Assembly: GCA_950295325.1 (NCBI GenBank)
Contig: OX485809.1
Location: 41,821,081-41,885,080, forward strand
Reading direction: 5' to 3'
Length of the DNA: 64,000 nt
From: Polytrichum commune
Taxonomy: Eukaryota > Streptophyta > Polytrichopsida > Polytrichales > Polytrichaceae
The notes beneath the pieces are model-generated. The model was given only the letters and a program-made list of their open reading frames with translations. It was not told the origin of the DNA and did not search any database. How positions within the stretch are numbered: the stretch's first letter is position 1; every line of letters starts with the position of its first letter. This document shows, piece by piece, positions 1 through 12,130 of this stretch. Made by a program: the position numbers and the translations under genes.

Positions 1-1293
1 TGCTTCTACATCAACCACGTCCTTTTTAGTACGTAGCTCTACCGGTGGGACGGGAGAAAGGTTTGAGTCTTTTGTCATAGTTTTGTCATGGTGACATCAA
101 TATGTGACGTCATGTACAATGGATAACATTCTAGTGAGTGCCTTTCCAAAGCAAAATGAAAGCGGACATGCCTTCCATGTGTTAATTGCCCCACTTGGTG
201 GTAGCTTTGGTTCCATATGAATGTTCCGACATGGAAATGATCGTTGAAACATCTTTATATTTGATTTCAAAGATATAAAGGAGACAATTGTCTTCATGTG
301 CCTTCTAAGTCTCGTAATGGCCATTACATGATTACATATAGACTTAGATGCAAATGTACATATGAACTTGGTTAGGGTATGTTTGCGATGTTTACTCCTG
401 TTAGATTTCTTTCACACATCTTTCCGTCCCATCAAGGATCGAGGCTTGGTGTTTAGCACGTTTGAGCCTATATTCACTTGGGCTCCAACCTTGATCAAAT
501 TTGCAAGGTACTTCTCCATTTTCAATATGCCCCATAACATTACACCACATCCATGTGTTGCATCCCTACTTTATTGAGGGCTTAGAACTAAGAACTAAGA
601 ACCATAACATACCTTGCCTTTGTCGTAAAGACGAGGTTCAATGATGGCCAACAATGTCGATCCCACACCATGGTTGAGTATAGGCCCTTTACAACCCATT
701 TATAGCATGACCCTAGGCTGACCAAGTTGGCAAGCATGCCGTTGGCTAAACCTAGACCTTGAAGAGCCGATAGATACACCCATTGAAGAGGCCAATTGCC
801 AAAAGCTATTATACTCAGGTTGAGTGTCCTTAAAATACAAGTACCCCCGAATATACAATGGAGTTGAATTATGTTATGCCTTGTTTAAGAAGTTAACCAA
901 AATATGAAACCCAACTAGGATTAATCACGTATAACACCGCTTTAGACCACATACCCTTACAAAGCAACTATTTTCATATTAATGGTGGGGTCCCATCCTC
1001 AAGATTCAAGTCATTCCCGAGCAACTTGTATGTTTAACATATTATTGTTAGAAACACTCCTCACATGTTGAAGGTTTGAATGCATAAAGCCAGTCCAGTC
1101 CATCCACTTCTTTAGCAATTGCCCCAATTGGAGGGCATGTGACATATTAAATTGATAAACACACCTAAGCATGGCGGCAACTTGACTATCCTTTGTTTTA
1201 TCCCTTACGACTCATTGTACCTCCTTATAAGTTCCCACACATTTTGGACAACCCGTTGACCCAATGACCCATACTATAGTTGGGTAGACTATA
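1..1293. other. Intergenic, nothing recognised
   Basis: AT-rich sequence with only short random open frames. I see no codon structure, splice-flanked exon, RNA gene or clear repeat here. The right end abuts the foldback element. Confidence 0.6.
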
Positions 1294-1529
1294 GTAGGTA
1301 CACTAATATATGATATTTAGTGTCACTTACTATTTGGAATTACACAATGCTGCATCTATTTATTGTATATCTCATATTTTACCAACAAAATGTCAAACTA
1401 GTTGTTTGGACATTATAGAACAATCACAACTTTACTTGGTAATGTTTACATCAATAGTAAAAAGGTATAGCATAGCATTGTGTAAATCCAAATAGTAAGT
1501 GACACTAAATATCATATTTAGTGTAGTAC
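1294..1529. mobile_element. Foldback MITE with about 58-bp terminal inverted repeats
   Basis: The left arm (about 1294-1351) and right arm (about 1473-1529) are near-perfect reverse complements. Both carry the core GATATTTAGTGTCACTTACT followed by a shared ATTTGGA-TTACACAATGC stretch. The 120-bp centre is not repeated. The dinucleotide TA lies directly outside both ends (1292-1293 and 1530-1531), which would fit a TA target duplication, although a 2-bp match is weak support. No coding capacity. The length (236 bp) and long arms fit a non-autonomous DNA transposon; the superfamily cannot be assigned with certainty. Confidence 0.75.
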
Positions 1530-3330
1530 TACCGAGGATAGTTTGGTGGGAAATGGTACCACACCATTTGAGATGCAACACACATGTGTTAACTACTCAA
1601 ACTCATCCTGCTTTTATGTTTACACAACATGCACATGCTTAGCAAATTTAAGACCGGATATCATATACATAAGCAGAGTTGCACTCAAACAAACCAGCCC
1701 CCTATGGGTGAGTTTCCATGTAGGCCGCTTGCCCATTAGATTGTAGTGGGAATAAAGACAAACTTGTCCAAATGTAGATGGAATATGATGGGGTAGGGTT
1801 TGTATGTACCGACTAGCTACTCTTATCTTCTCAAATTTGGGTCCACCTACTAACCTCTTCCTCCAAGGCACCCAAGATAGACCTCGTCCATCAATCCTTC
1901 GGTGATGGAACCGCCACTCAAATCATCTCCAAGTGACAAAATCTTACCCTCATTCAAAAGAGGGAAATATACCTACTCAAATTATCTCACAAACCTTTAT
2001 TTTTTTATTTTTTATTTTTTGTGATTTTTTGGGAAACTTTGCAATTTGAGGCAACGATAGCCACCCACACATGTTCAACTAAAAACTCCAACGGTAGATG
2101 TTTAGGATATGTTGCATTTGAGTGTCATGCAAATTTTCAAATCAATTGGGAACCATTTGTACATAGAGATCAACAATAAAGAAAAGAAAAGAAAAATACA
2201 GGGTATATTGCTCCAAATCGCAAAGGTGACAAATGTCAACTTTTGGTTTGTGGACCAATTTCACGATAAACCAGTTGAGAGCACACTCCCATATTTGAAT
2301 TAAAATTATCCATGTGGTAGACCATAGCAGACTTGAACATGAACAAGAGGAGTACTTGAAACAATCAAGAATCCACCAAAGTAGTGTCAAAGGGGTTAGA
2401 GCAAATTGCTCACGACCAAATCATGATGCCATAGGACATTAGGAGTTTAAAAAGTGCTTTTAGTGGGTGCATGGAAGTCTAGTGGCCCATGTCCACAACC
2501 CTCCACATTCTAGTAGGTAGTAAAAAAAAACAAAAAACAACCCAACCCAACTTAGGAGTGTTAATTCTATGACACACTAAATCGACATGGAGCAACCTAA
2601 TTGCACATATCAATGTAGGTCATGTCCCACCTTTTGCGTGGGACAACTTTGTTATTCGAGCAACCTACCATGTCCATGCCTAAAACCTTGTGATTGTGAA
2701 AATGTGGGGCCTCAAGTAACATGCCACTCGTGCTTATGGTGCCTTATATTAAAATGTAAAATTGGCAAGTCCATGGCCTTGCCTATATTGGAGCGTCCAC
2801 TCTCTTGCCTTCATCACAATGTGGTACAAGATGGACTTGTCGTATGTGTACTAAGCCTTGAATTTATTTAATGTTTTTGAACCATATAGCATATACTTTG
2901 TGTCCATTGTACTCATTAATTTAGGTGTTCTTAATAGGTCGCGAATTGAGATGGGTGTGCCTACCTTATCATACTGAGTGGATTGGTTACCAAATAGTAG
3001 GGGGGCTCAACCTATGGTTGGCATAAACAAGACTCGACATGTAACTTACAAGGTTCAACATATTATTTTGAAAATGTTGGTCATTGACCCCCCCCCCCCC
3101 CATTTGACTTATTGACCCTTGACGAAGTTGGAAAGTGATTCATTGACTAGGGGAAAGGGAATTGTTGCATGCAAGCGCACTTGTCATCCATCCATCTTAA
3201 AAACCTAACCCCTACATGTTTGTGATTTATTCATTACAAACGTGCCTAACTTAGTACTTTCTACATTCCCATTCGCATGAGTGGATGCTTAGCCAATTTG
3301 TAAGTGATAAAATTTCACTCCATTTTCAAA

Positions 3331-3479
3331 AAAGGACATGTGTGTCTTTGTGTGGTCATGTGTCTTATTTGTTAGCTAGTTTGGGGTGTTGATTAAACCC
3401 TATTAAGATTTAAGTTGGGCAGAGTTCGAGTACGTGCATATCACAAGTGAACATATCGTTCTCGGCATTCATGGGATCT
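3331..3479 (+). repeat. Dispersed repeat C, copy 1
   Basis: Resembles 24978-25128 in the same orientation. Shared landmarks are GTGTG(T/C)CTT, a GGTCA..TGTCTTAT block, GCTAGCTAATTT-like sequence, an AAGTTGG stretch, ACATATGACA-like sequence followed by GTGAACA, and a CATTCATGG block. The copies are diverged and have no visible coding. Family unknown. Confidence 0.5.
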
Positions 3480-3659
3480 TTAATTTTGTAAACATGGCCG
3501 TAGACTCTTATTCATATTGTAACCAAGTTGTATCCGTTTCCATGCATACTACAAGGCTCTATCATATGCTTAATGCCAAACACAAACACACTTGCTTAAA
3601 TATGGCAAAACTGTTTTTTTTTATAACACCATGTGAAATGTAAGTAGGTAGGCTTACAA

Positions 3660-3880
3660 GAATGTCATTCTAAACACATGTGTACCTTAAAATGAGAACT
3701 CCCATAAGACCACTTCATGAACAATGAAAGTGCACTTTGACTGCAGATCCCATGTGCATATGAACTTTTTAAACACACATTCTTCAATGACATTTCCCCT
3801 CATTCATAAATGCTAGCATGATGAGTTTTTTAATTTGCCAATCCAACGGCACGTGCCTTAAGTTGTTGTATTTTGGATTA
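3660..3880 (+). repeat. Dispersed repeat D, copy 1
   Basis: Resembles about 20960-21215 in the same orientation. The best match is ATTCATAAATGCTAGCATGA here against ATTCATGAATGTTAGCATAA there, followed in both by TGAGTTT and a CCAAC block. No coding potential and no visible ends. Confidence 0.4.
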
Positions 3881-4055
3881 TTTTCTTGAATGAATTGGCG
3901 ACGTGGACCCATGGATGTGATTCACCGTCCTCATTCCTTGGCGATGTGATGATGGTCCCAAGTTTAGGGTTTAGGGGTTGGGTTTTGCAACCCTGCTTGT
4001 CTGTCGATGCGTTGCATTTGATCTCCAGAAGATCTCTGGCAGCCGAAGAGCGGCC

Positions 4056-6862
4056 ATGGCGATGATGATGTCGAGGGCATCTGCCACCCGAATCCTTCGT
4101 CGGTGGAGCAACGGTGCATTGGTGAGCTTTCGAACCGTCAATTTGTTCCTCTTCACTCGGAATTGCCGTTAGGGTTTAACTTGCCGACGTTGAAACTTAA
4201 TCCTGGTGTTTCTTCCGATCTAGCAAGCTCTATGTGTCTTTCTAATCGAGTGCAGGAGTCCTTGATCGGGTTTGTGGGTGCGGGACACTGCATAGCCGTC
4301 GCAATTGTGCCGTGTGAGGGTTGCATTTTGGACTTCTGCGAGCTTCATATTTCTGCGGGTTTTATGTCTGTTTGGATTGAGGTGGTGTAGGTCCCCTCTT
4401 CAGTAAAGCTCGAGCTTGCAGTTGTCGGGAGTTTGATACTTGGAATTTGGTAAGCTTTCATCTAAAGCTCAAACTATTGAGAGCTTGACGGATCTTCAAG
4501 CTCTCAATAGTGCAAGCAAGTGTAAAACGGCCATGCCCAATCTCAAAATGAGAGATCAAGAGGGGGCTGTTACTAAACAAAGAAGCATTCATGACAAGTC
4601 AATGGAATATTCACGACAAGCCAAAGCAGTCTTGATTGGGAACTCATTGACTTGGGACTTACTAAATGAGAGCTTGAGCTCTTGACAGTTCCTAAGCTAC
4701 CTCATGGAGGTAGCAGCTTGTCGTAGTCATTTCACATGGGATCCATCAAGGTGTCATCTGATTGAGTTGTAAGTTCGGTAAAAACTCAAGCTCTTAGGTT
4801 GAGAGCTTGTGTGTAAAGTGGATTTGAGTGAACAAACGCCAATGAGAAGGCTCCTTTCTTTGAGCTTTCAACTCAAGCTCTTACAACGCATGCAAAAAGT
4901 CCAAAACTGGATCCCATGGGAACTCCGAGGTTAAGCTTCCTAAGCACTGGAATAGTGCTGTATATTTTCAATCAACCATGTGGTACCCTTGGGCTCGCCT
5001 TTGGTGGAGGATTGGTGCAGGCTGGCTGGTGTGCGTCCGTTCAAGGTGTTCACCTTTAAAAAGGAGGCAGGAGTCTTTGGCCATCTTACTTACGCTGGTG
5101 GCAACATCAGAGTCATCTCTTTCTTCTCTTCCTCTTCTTGTTTGGATTGATTGTGGTATGCATTACCTGCAGGCCACAGCTGGTACGGGTTGGAGATCCA
5201 AGGAAGTGGGCAGGAGCACTCCCTTTGCAGAGGGAGGTTTGCAGGCAATGTCTGCTGCTCATGTTGGGAGTCATCTGAGTAATGTATCAGAAAGCCAAGT
5301 AAGCTCAAAATCGACTTTGTTTTTGCTCACTATTATCAGCTCAATACATTTGCTCTGCATATGAGTGCCGCTGAATGCACAAGGTGTGTAGTCCTAACGA
5401 ATCTAATAAGATTCTTAGATTTGGTATGGTTCTTCACTGGCTATGGGCGCTAGTATAGTTTCTTGAGTTTTTTTTAGAATCTTTCCTGCCACTGAATTGA
5501 GGGGGTTCTGATGTGAGATGTTGTTTTGGGAAATGGGGCTACTAGAAGAGGAGATAAGAACATTTTCTTATTGGTTGTCAGTTCATTTAACCATGTGAAC
5601 TATGGGAAGGAAGTGCCATTCATGGGTGACATTGAACTATCATATGGAAAGTTGCTCATAGAGTAAAGAAAATGACTCCCAAGTAGGTTAGTCATCTCAA
5701 ACACATATGTTTGAGAAATGGAAGGTGATTGTGTGCACACATATAAGACATCAACTTTCTCCAAGGAGACTTCTTGTTTGCACTAGTGCAATCATCACAA
5801 GTTTGCACTTGAGGCATGTGGAATACTTTACTTTTGTCATGATGTGGTCCCTTGTTTTTTTCCCCTTCTCCCTTTCTGATAAAATATTTTTGCATGGAAG
5901 AGGGGTACTAGTGCTAACAAATCAAGCTTTGATCCTTATTATTTTGTCAGAGATTGAGGTAATCTGAGTTCAGCCACTCCGATTTGAGAGTGCATGACTT
6001 TATTGGTTCTAAGAATTTAGAGCAATCCTAGACATGACAGAGTTCAAAAGAGGAATGGTGTAATTCTCAGTGCATTTTTATTTATTTAATTATGTGACAG
6101 GATGTAGGGCAATTTCAAGACTTGATCACAGCGGAGGAATGTGTATCAAGAAGATCACTTGAAGGACCGGTGTCACTGGAAGCTCCTATTAAGCTCATAT
6201 ATGAGATGCTCCAAAAGAAAGGGTTTATAAATGAGAAGACTGAACCTTTACCAATTGATCAAGTTGCAGGCTGTGATGACCATCGTATAGTGGCCTGGTA
6301 TCGGAGTATTGCAATTGGGCTGCTCAAATACTATTCCTTCTGTGACAACCTTGCAAAAGTTCGAGCTATTGCAAACTATCTCCTGCGGTGGTCAGCGATT
6401 TACACGCTTGCAAAGAAGCACAAATCAAGCTCAAGTAAGATCATAGAAAAGCATACGAAAAGCCTAATCATCACAAAGGATGGTGTAACGCTGGCAGCAT
6501 ATCTCACGCCTGATGAGATTGGTCAGTACAAGAAGTTTTTATTAGATTCAGATCCAACCCCTCCAGAGGTTCTCATTGATGTGCTGTTTGCACGGCTGAT
6601 CCGGAAGAAGCTGCTTGTAGAGCGGTGCGCAGTGAAGGGATGTGAAGAGAGAAATGTGGAAATGCACCATATGAGGCAGATAGAGAGGGCTGGTGGAAAG
6701 CACAAAATAAGGTCGGCCCAAGAGGCTCAAATATTGGAAAGTATCAAGGCTGCACAGAATTCTTTGAACAAGAAACATATACCACTATGTGTACAGCATC
6801 ATGATGATCTCCAGATGGGGAAAGTGTTCATCAGTGACCTGGACTTGAATGCTATCCTATGA
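4056..6862 (+). CDS. RT-less maturase-like protein: domain X plus HNH-like finger, probably mitochondrial
   Basis: Proposed exons are 4056-4121, 5173-5298 and 6101-6862. All joins are phase 0 with GT-AG borders, giving 317 aa. Exon 1 encodes 22 residues rich in Met, Arg, Ser and Ala with no acidic residue, typical of an organelle presequence; the first ATG of that stretch was taken as start. Exon 2 is unremarkable linker. Exon 3 carries the maturase domain X (DDHRIVAWYRSIAIGLLKYY, then YLLRWSAIYTLAKKHKSS) at about residues 115-185. It ends in a degenerate HNH/zinc region with C-x4-C, EMHH and a later C-x2-HH, at about residues 230-300. Nuclear maturases (nMAT family) assist group II intron splicing in mitochondria, but they normally carry a reverse-transcriptase domain before domain X. 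No RT motif is readable in the 2 kb upstream, so this is either a compact derivative or a truncated gene. The domain X call is firm; exons 1 and 2 are inference. Confidence 0.72.
4473..4511. repeat. Perfect 16-bp inverted repeat with 7-nt loop
   Basis: Arms at 4473-4488 (ACTATTGAGAGCTTGA) and 4496-4511 are exact reverse complements around the loop CGGATCT. The arm core GAGAGCTTGA / TCAAGCTCTC recurs singly or as smaller palindromes nearby (about 4405-4420, 4667-4686 and 4785-4812). The whole lies in intron 1 of the maturase-like gene. Confidence 0.7.
4909..5085 (+). repeat. 5S-rRNA-derived repeat, copy A (internally deleted)
   Basis: The segment GGATCCCATGGGAACTCCGA followed by GGTTAAGC and AATAGTGCT matches the middle of plant 5S rRNA (start of helix III through box A). 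It then jumps past the box C region. The following 120 bp (CAATCAACCATGTGG, then GGTGTTCACCTTTAAAAAGG and AGGCA.TAGT.TTTGG-like sequence) match copy B at 12131-12394. A shared 5S part plus shared non-5S flank indicates a transposed repeat, not a lone 5S pseudogene. Candidates are a Cassandra-type TRIM LTR or a 5S-derived SINE. It lies in intron 1 of the maturase-like gene. Confidence 0.65.
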
Positions 6863-8650
6863 TCTGGATTATTATTTATGGAAGAGGAGAAAGATAAGAT
6901 ACAATATGGGGAAGTACGGCATTTGAGACAGTTTAATGCCCGAGTTCAACTTTGAAATGAGAGATTTGCAAGTCGCCATCTGAACACCCCAAGCCCTTCT
7001 ATGGGAAAGTGGACATGAGAGTTCAAATGCATTTATTTAAGGGTTTGGTGATCCCCTTGAACTGTTAGTGCTAAATAGATACTGCACTGCTGCTTTCAAG
7101 GCTGCAAAGGTAACATCATCTCTTTGCCTTGTAGGTTTGCTCATTATGAGTAGGTTGATTACTTTCTAACGGAGGTGAATGTGAGCCTGGTCATTGTATT
7201 TGCACTTCTGAAGTTGCTCCAATGGGATCTTTTTGGTCTCTGCCGCATTTCTTGTAGTTGATTTTAATTTTTCTTATACCTGATCTTTTGACAGCTGCTG
7301 GATCAGGCGTCTTGGTTTCGGTTTTGTGCCACGAGCAACTTCATCTCCAAGAGGTACTGTTTCCTAGTTCACTACAATATATATCTGATACAGTGTGGCA
7401 TTGAATTGATGTGCCATTTCTATTAGAGTGGTCTCTATGACTTGTCTTCAAACATCAAGTGTTCCATGCCACCGTCTCTGGTTGCCACCCAGTGACTGCA
7501 AGATCATTTGCAGGGGTCAATAATGCATAGTGTAGGCCACACTGAATCAGATGTAGAGTGTACCAACATGTATGACATTCTAGCTTCTCAAGAATATGTT
7601 CAGCTGGTGTCATGGTACAAGGACAACCTTTGTTTAGAACAACGCTCCTGCAACTTGATTGGACACTGGAATTAGACCCGGAATTAGTGTAGAGGAACTC
7701 AGTTGGACGATGAATCAACTGCAAACCTGGGAGGGGGAGAACCTTTTTAAATTTTTTTTTTTACATCTCTTAGGTAAAGTAGAATGAAATAGAATGTAAT
7801 TGATATCAATGTTCGGGAAGCTAAGAGGCTTATGGGGACTAAAAGTAGTACATCCCGATAATGACAAAAACACTAAACTTCCAGAGTAACAGAGTGTGGT
7901 GGTCTCTGAAATAAAAGCTGATATTGACTTGGTGGTCCAATTGAAGAAAGACTGAGATTGCCTAGTGCTACATATTGAAATAGGGGAGGAAACCTATCTC
8001 TAATGGAGTTGTAGAGGGGACACCCCAACATAAAGTTGTGCCTCATTTTCAATTACATTGTAAGAGCAGAAGTGGCAAAATATGTCACCTTTAGGGATAG
8101 TTGACCACCGGCCAATTTCAATGGGTAAGCAACAATGGTTTTACGTTGGGATGGTGTCAATAATTGCTTCAAGTATGATTTACATTCATAGTTGAGAAAG
8201 TCCTCCAGGTAAAGGTAATCGAATTGTGACATCTGGTTCATCCAGTGTCACTAGAGTAACTTGGTGTGCACGGTTCCTTCAAAGCAATAAATCAAGTATA
8301 TCGAAGCTAGAGTAGAACATGTTAACACCGCAATCTTCAAGGCCTTTTGATGTGAATGGGCTAGTCTAGTGTGATCTGTTGTGAGGTCAAGGATACGAGG
8401 GCCCAATGTGTAAATTCTATATATATGCTATTTTGAAGCCTATTTGCAATTTGGTTCATTAATAGAATGAGAGTCCTGCCATGTGCCCTCAGCTGAGGAA
8501 GATTGATGAGGTGTGGTTATGTACATGTAGATACACTATGTCCCATCAATTTGTCTTTGTAAATCCACCATTTACTGCCTCAACATTATATTCTCTTATA
8601 GTCGCCAAATTCTTTCAGCTTGTTCCATCTCTTCAATTGGAGGGGCATAT
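6863..8650. other. 3' flank and intergenic, no gene seen
   Basis: The first few hundred bases probably include the 3' UTR of the maturase-like gene. I see no exon with protein similarity and no repeat I can pair within the window. Confidence 0.5.
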
Positions 8651-8659
8651 GTTTCATGC

Positions 8660-10900
8660 CAAAAGATGACCCCTTGGCTCACCAATGCCAGTAAGAGGTT
8701 AAACTAAACGCAAGATTTCAGTGATCCATGATTTTAGTGATCCACCTGTATGCAAACTGGTCGCACCTGCAAAAGTAGAAAATTGGGTGGTGGCTAAGAA
8801 GAAAACTTTGCATTGTGATATTTCCTGAGTCAATGTAAACTAGTATTCTTACGAGTGTTAAATGCACTTTGGAACACCAGTCTCCTTCAAATCAAAACAA
8901 AATGAAAGGAATGCATGAACTTATCTATCCTATTCATGGTGTGATGCTTTGAAGTACTTTCCTGCCCAAAGATGACCTGTCGGTTCACCTGGCCCCAGGG
9001 CAATTAAGGGTTGAGCTACTTTATATAAAAGTGTCGCTTAAAAAGATCTATCCAACTCCGTCACCATGATTGCATTGACTGCATGCACCCAAACTATTCA
9101 AAGATAATTGGGTGGTAGAGTATGCTGCCCAGATATTGAGGGGGTGGCCTTTTGTTGAGCTCTAGTGAACAAATTCAGAAAATAGGGTCCTAAGGTTCCC
9201 AAAGTTCCCAATCTAGTGAACTGAGGGAGGGGAGGTGCTAGAGTTAGGTGGAGCCCATCTCCATAGAGAGAATTCATAAGCACTTGCATGGGGGAGGCAA
9301 GGACCGCAACTAAAGAATACAATCTCTGTAAATATGACAAGGTAAACATGATTTCAAAGACAAAGAAAATTCCTTCCTATTTCTTTGTTGTGATTGGTTG
9401 GGTAGGGTGTTGGATACATGACACTTGATGAAGGAACTTAGAGCCAAGTTAGCGTGTAATTAGCTCATTAGGTGTTGGGTTCCAAGACACATGAGGAGTG
9501 TGTAAAGATTAACTTAGAGATAATAAGTAGACAAGATTTGCTTCTATGGTAGGAGGTGTTCAATTCGAAAATAAGATTTAAAAATCTATTATAGCACACT
9601 CTAGCATAATACTTAAAAACCTAACTAATTATAAAAATGATAAATTAAATTCAAAAAAATTAGGATAGATTTTTGTTCACTTCCTCTACATTGGAATTTT
9701 TTTCATGCCAAACACTAATGAGCATAAGTAGAAAAAGTTGCTCAAGATGTAGCCCACTATAATAGGGAAACATACCTTAAAGCTAAAAAGAATATCATGT
9801 TGGTACTCCCTCTCACAATACATATGTAGTTTCCATGAACATTGAATGCACTTTGTACTACTATTCTCTTTCAAACCAAAGTGAAATCTAATAGGACTTA
9901 CACCTATCAATTTTTTTTTCTTTTTAAAATATTGCATATAAGAATCTCCATATCAAGTGGAAAATCCAAATGATGTCATGAGGCAACATTTTGAAATACA
10001 TTAATGCAAAAGGGCCACCCCTTGAGAGTCACTTGGGGCAATTAAGAGTGAAGCTATAAGTGCCATGGTGTCATTTGAGAGGTCCACCACTATGATTGCA
10101 CTAACTCGCCCACATCCAAATTGATCAAAGCATATCGGATCGTAAAGTTGAAATGAAAATCTTGCATCATGATCCTCCCTATCACATTACATATTAAAGA
10201 TTTTATGAGCATCAAATGCATTTGGGAGCACCCTTCTACCTCACATTGAAGCAAAATCTATGGGTGACTTGCACTACTCTATTCCATTCTTGGAATATTG
10301 CTTAAGATAATTTTCAATGATAAAGTAGAAATGATGACATGAGGTGACGCTCTAAAGTACTTTCCCTTTACTTTCCTATCAAAAGATTGTCCCCTCAGAC
10401 CATTGGAGGCAATTAAGAGTTAAGCTACAAGGTAGATGTGCCAAAATCGGTGGGTAATCTTAAAACGAACACCTGTGAATGGTTGATTGTGGATGTAAGA
10501 ACGAACCCAAAAGACATGTGTCAAACTACATGCTCAAAATTTATCAACCATTCAAGACGCAATAGTCAACATGTTTTTTTTGGGGACCTATATGATCACT
10601 TTAATAAGTCGAGGAAATCTCACTTTGAAAATGAAGAGGATATTCATAAAAGCTCCAAAACAATGAGGAAAATGGCGATGGGCACGACTTGTATTTTCTT
10701 ATCATCTCCCTAATTTGAGTGTTTCATATCCTACGAGGAGTGTGTGCAGACTCCAGAGAGAAGTCTGTGTTTAAGAGCCGCTTATCTAAGTTCTTTCTTC
10801 ATGTTAAAGTTCCATGATCCATCACCATGATTGCATTGACGGGCCTGTACCCAAAGTGATTGAAGCAGATATGATGTTAAGTTGTAAGGCTGCAAAGAAG
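8660..10900 (+). repeat. Decayed tandem repeat array, about 3-4 units
   Basis: The same landmarks recur in order. An AATGCACTTTGG-like block is at about 8868, 9846 and 10215. A GCAATTAAGGGTTGAGCTAC-like block is at about 9001, 10037 and 10395. CACCATGATTGCATTGAC-like sequence is at about 9060, 10087 and 10820. Spacing varies from about 0.36 to 1.04 kb, so units have gained or lost sequence. No coding frame. It could be an old tandem satellite or repeated insertions of one element. Confidence 0.6.
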
Positions 10901-11082
10901 CTCCCTGTCAGAGATGGTCAAGTACCACCATAGTTTATTCCATTGATGCCAACAGAGATTCGGAGGCGCATGTTCGGAGGTACACAGTGCAGACCAAGGA
11001 AAGGATGGCTCAGCCCATCACATTCTTACTTAACAGCCGACATATCTGCACATCAACTTCTTCCTTAATTTGCCCACATGTC

Positions 11083-11087
<5 letters not shown>

Positions 11088-11126
<39 letters not shown>
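11088..11126. repeat. (AG)n microsatellite
   Basis: An uninterrupted AG/GA dinucleotide run of about 39 bp. Sequence on both sides up to 12130 shows no gene I can support. Confidence 0.95.
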
Positions 11127-11129
<3 letters not shown>

Positions 11130-12130
11130 ATTAGTTCACGGATCGCACATGCACAACAAGTCTGGACGGTGGGGAGGTATGTGCGAGGCAGCAGCGGCGC
11201 AATTGAGAGAGACAGAGAAGGTGTTCGATCCTCAGGTCATATTTTGAAGTTGTGTGTATGGTGTGCTGTATGAGAATGTGACACAGATGTTGCAGATGTG
11301 GATTATGAGTTCCTCACTAAACAGACAGAGGTTGAAAGGATGTCAGACAATGTGCACAGACCGGTGTAGTGGGAATGGAAGTTCTGTTCCGCAATTCTGT
11401 TTTTTGCGGAAGTTTTTGAAAGTTTTGTTTTTGTTTTTTATTGTTTTGTTTGTGGTAGTGGAGTGATTATTGGCGACTCGCTGTGCAAGATGCATGCCTA
11501 CTAGAATGTCAGATTTGTAATTTGTGTGGTAATCGCATGAGGCTTCAAAATTCTAGTACTTCGCTAGCTGGCCCATGCAACTCTGAGATGCATGAAACAA
11601 CTCGCCCACTCCTCTCCTAAAACCTTACCCTCACCCACCGTTTTTTCACTTGCTCCCTTTCATTAAAACATCTGTCACGTGCATGCGCCACCTCCAAATC
11701 CATACCCCTAAGTACAATTTTTGGGTGGACATTTGGTTTGTTTGGGTTACCAGTCCCTAAGATTTCCCGAAAGGGCAGTGGCCTGTGGACGAAGAGGTTC
11801 ATCATTCATACATCCTCCTCCTGGACCTGTTGCTATTAATAAGACTGTGGTGAAGAAACCGTGCTAGAGATACACAGCATGTGAGTGTTGAGAACATTTA
11901 AAAGGAAGACAAAACGTGTGATTGTTAACTACATTCTGAAGGAACCTTGCAAGGGAGACAAAATGTGAGTGCAAGGACATCGTCAGGAAATTAGTGAATG
12001 AGGACATTGTTGCGTGTTTGTGGTGTGACGGTATGGGTAAGGAGAGAGAATATCCAACCTCCTGCTCAAGTCGGATGCTCCATTGAGCTCCAAGGTCTGC
12101 ACAATTAGTTGAAGTGAGGGTGGCTTAATT

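Larger units (their letters stand above)
1532..4055. other. Intergenic with dispersed repeat fragments
   Basis: No gene recognised. A run of 14 C lies at 3088-3101. Two segments have diverged relatives elsewhere in the window, at about 3331-3479 and about 3660-3880 (listed separately). The last 100 bp before 4056 become more GC-rich, as expected for the 5' leader of the maturase-like gene. Confidence 0.55.

Noticed and set aside
2587-2871. Cys-rich plus-strand frame
   Set aside because: No signal peptide, no conserved Cys spacing of a known family, and no exon partners in the repeat-rich surroundings.
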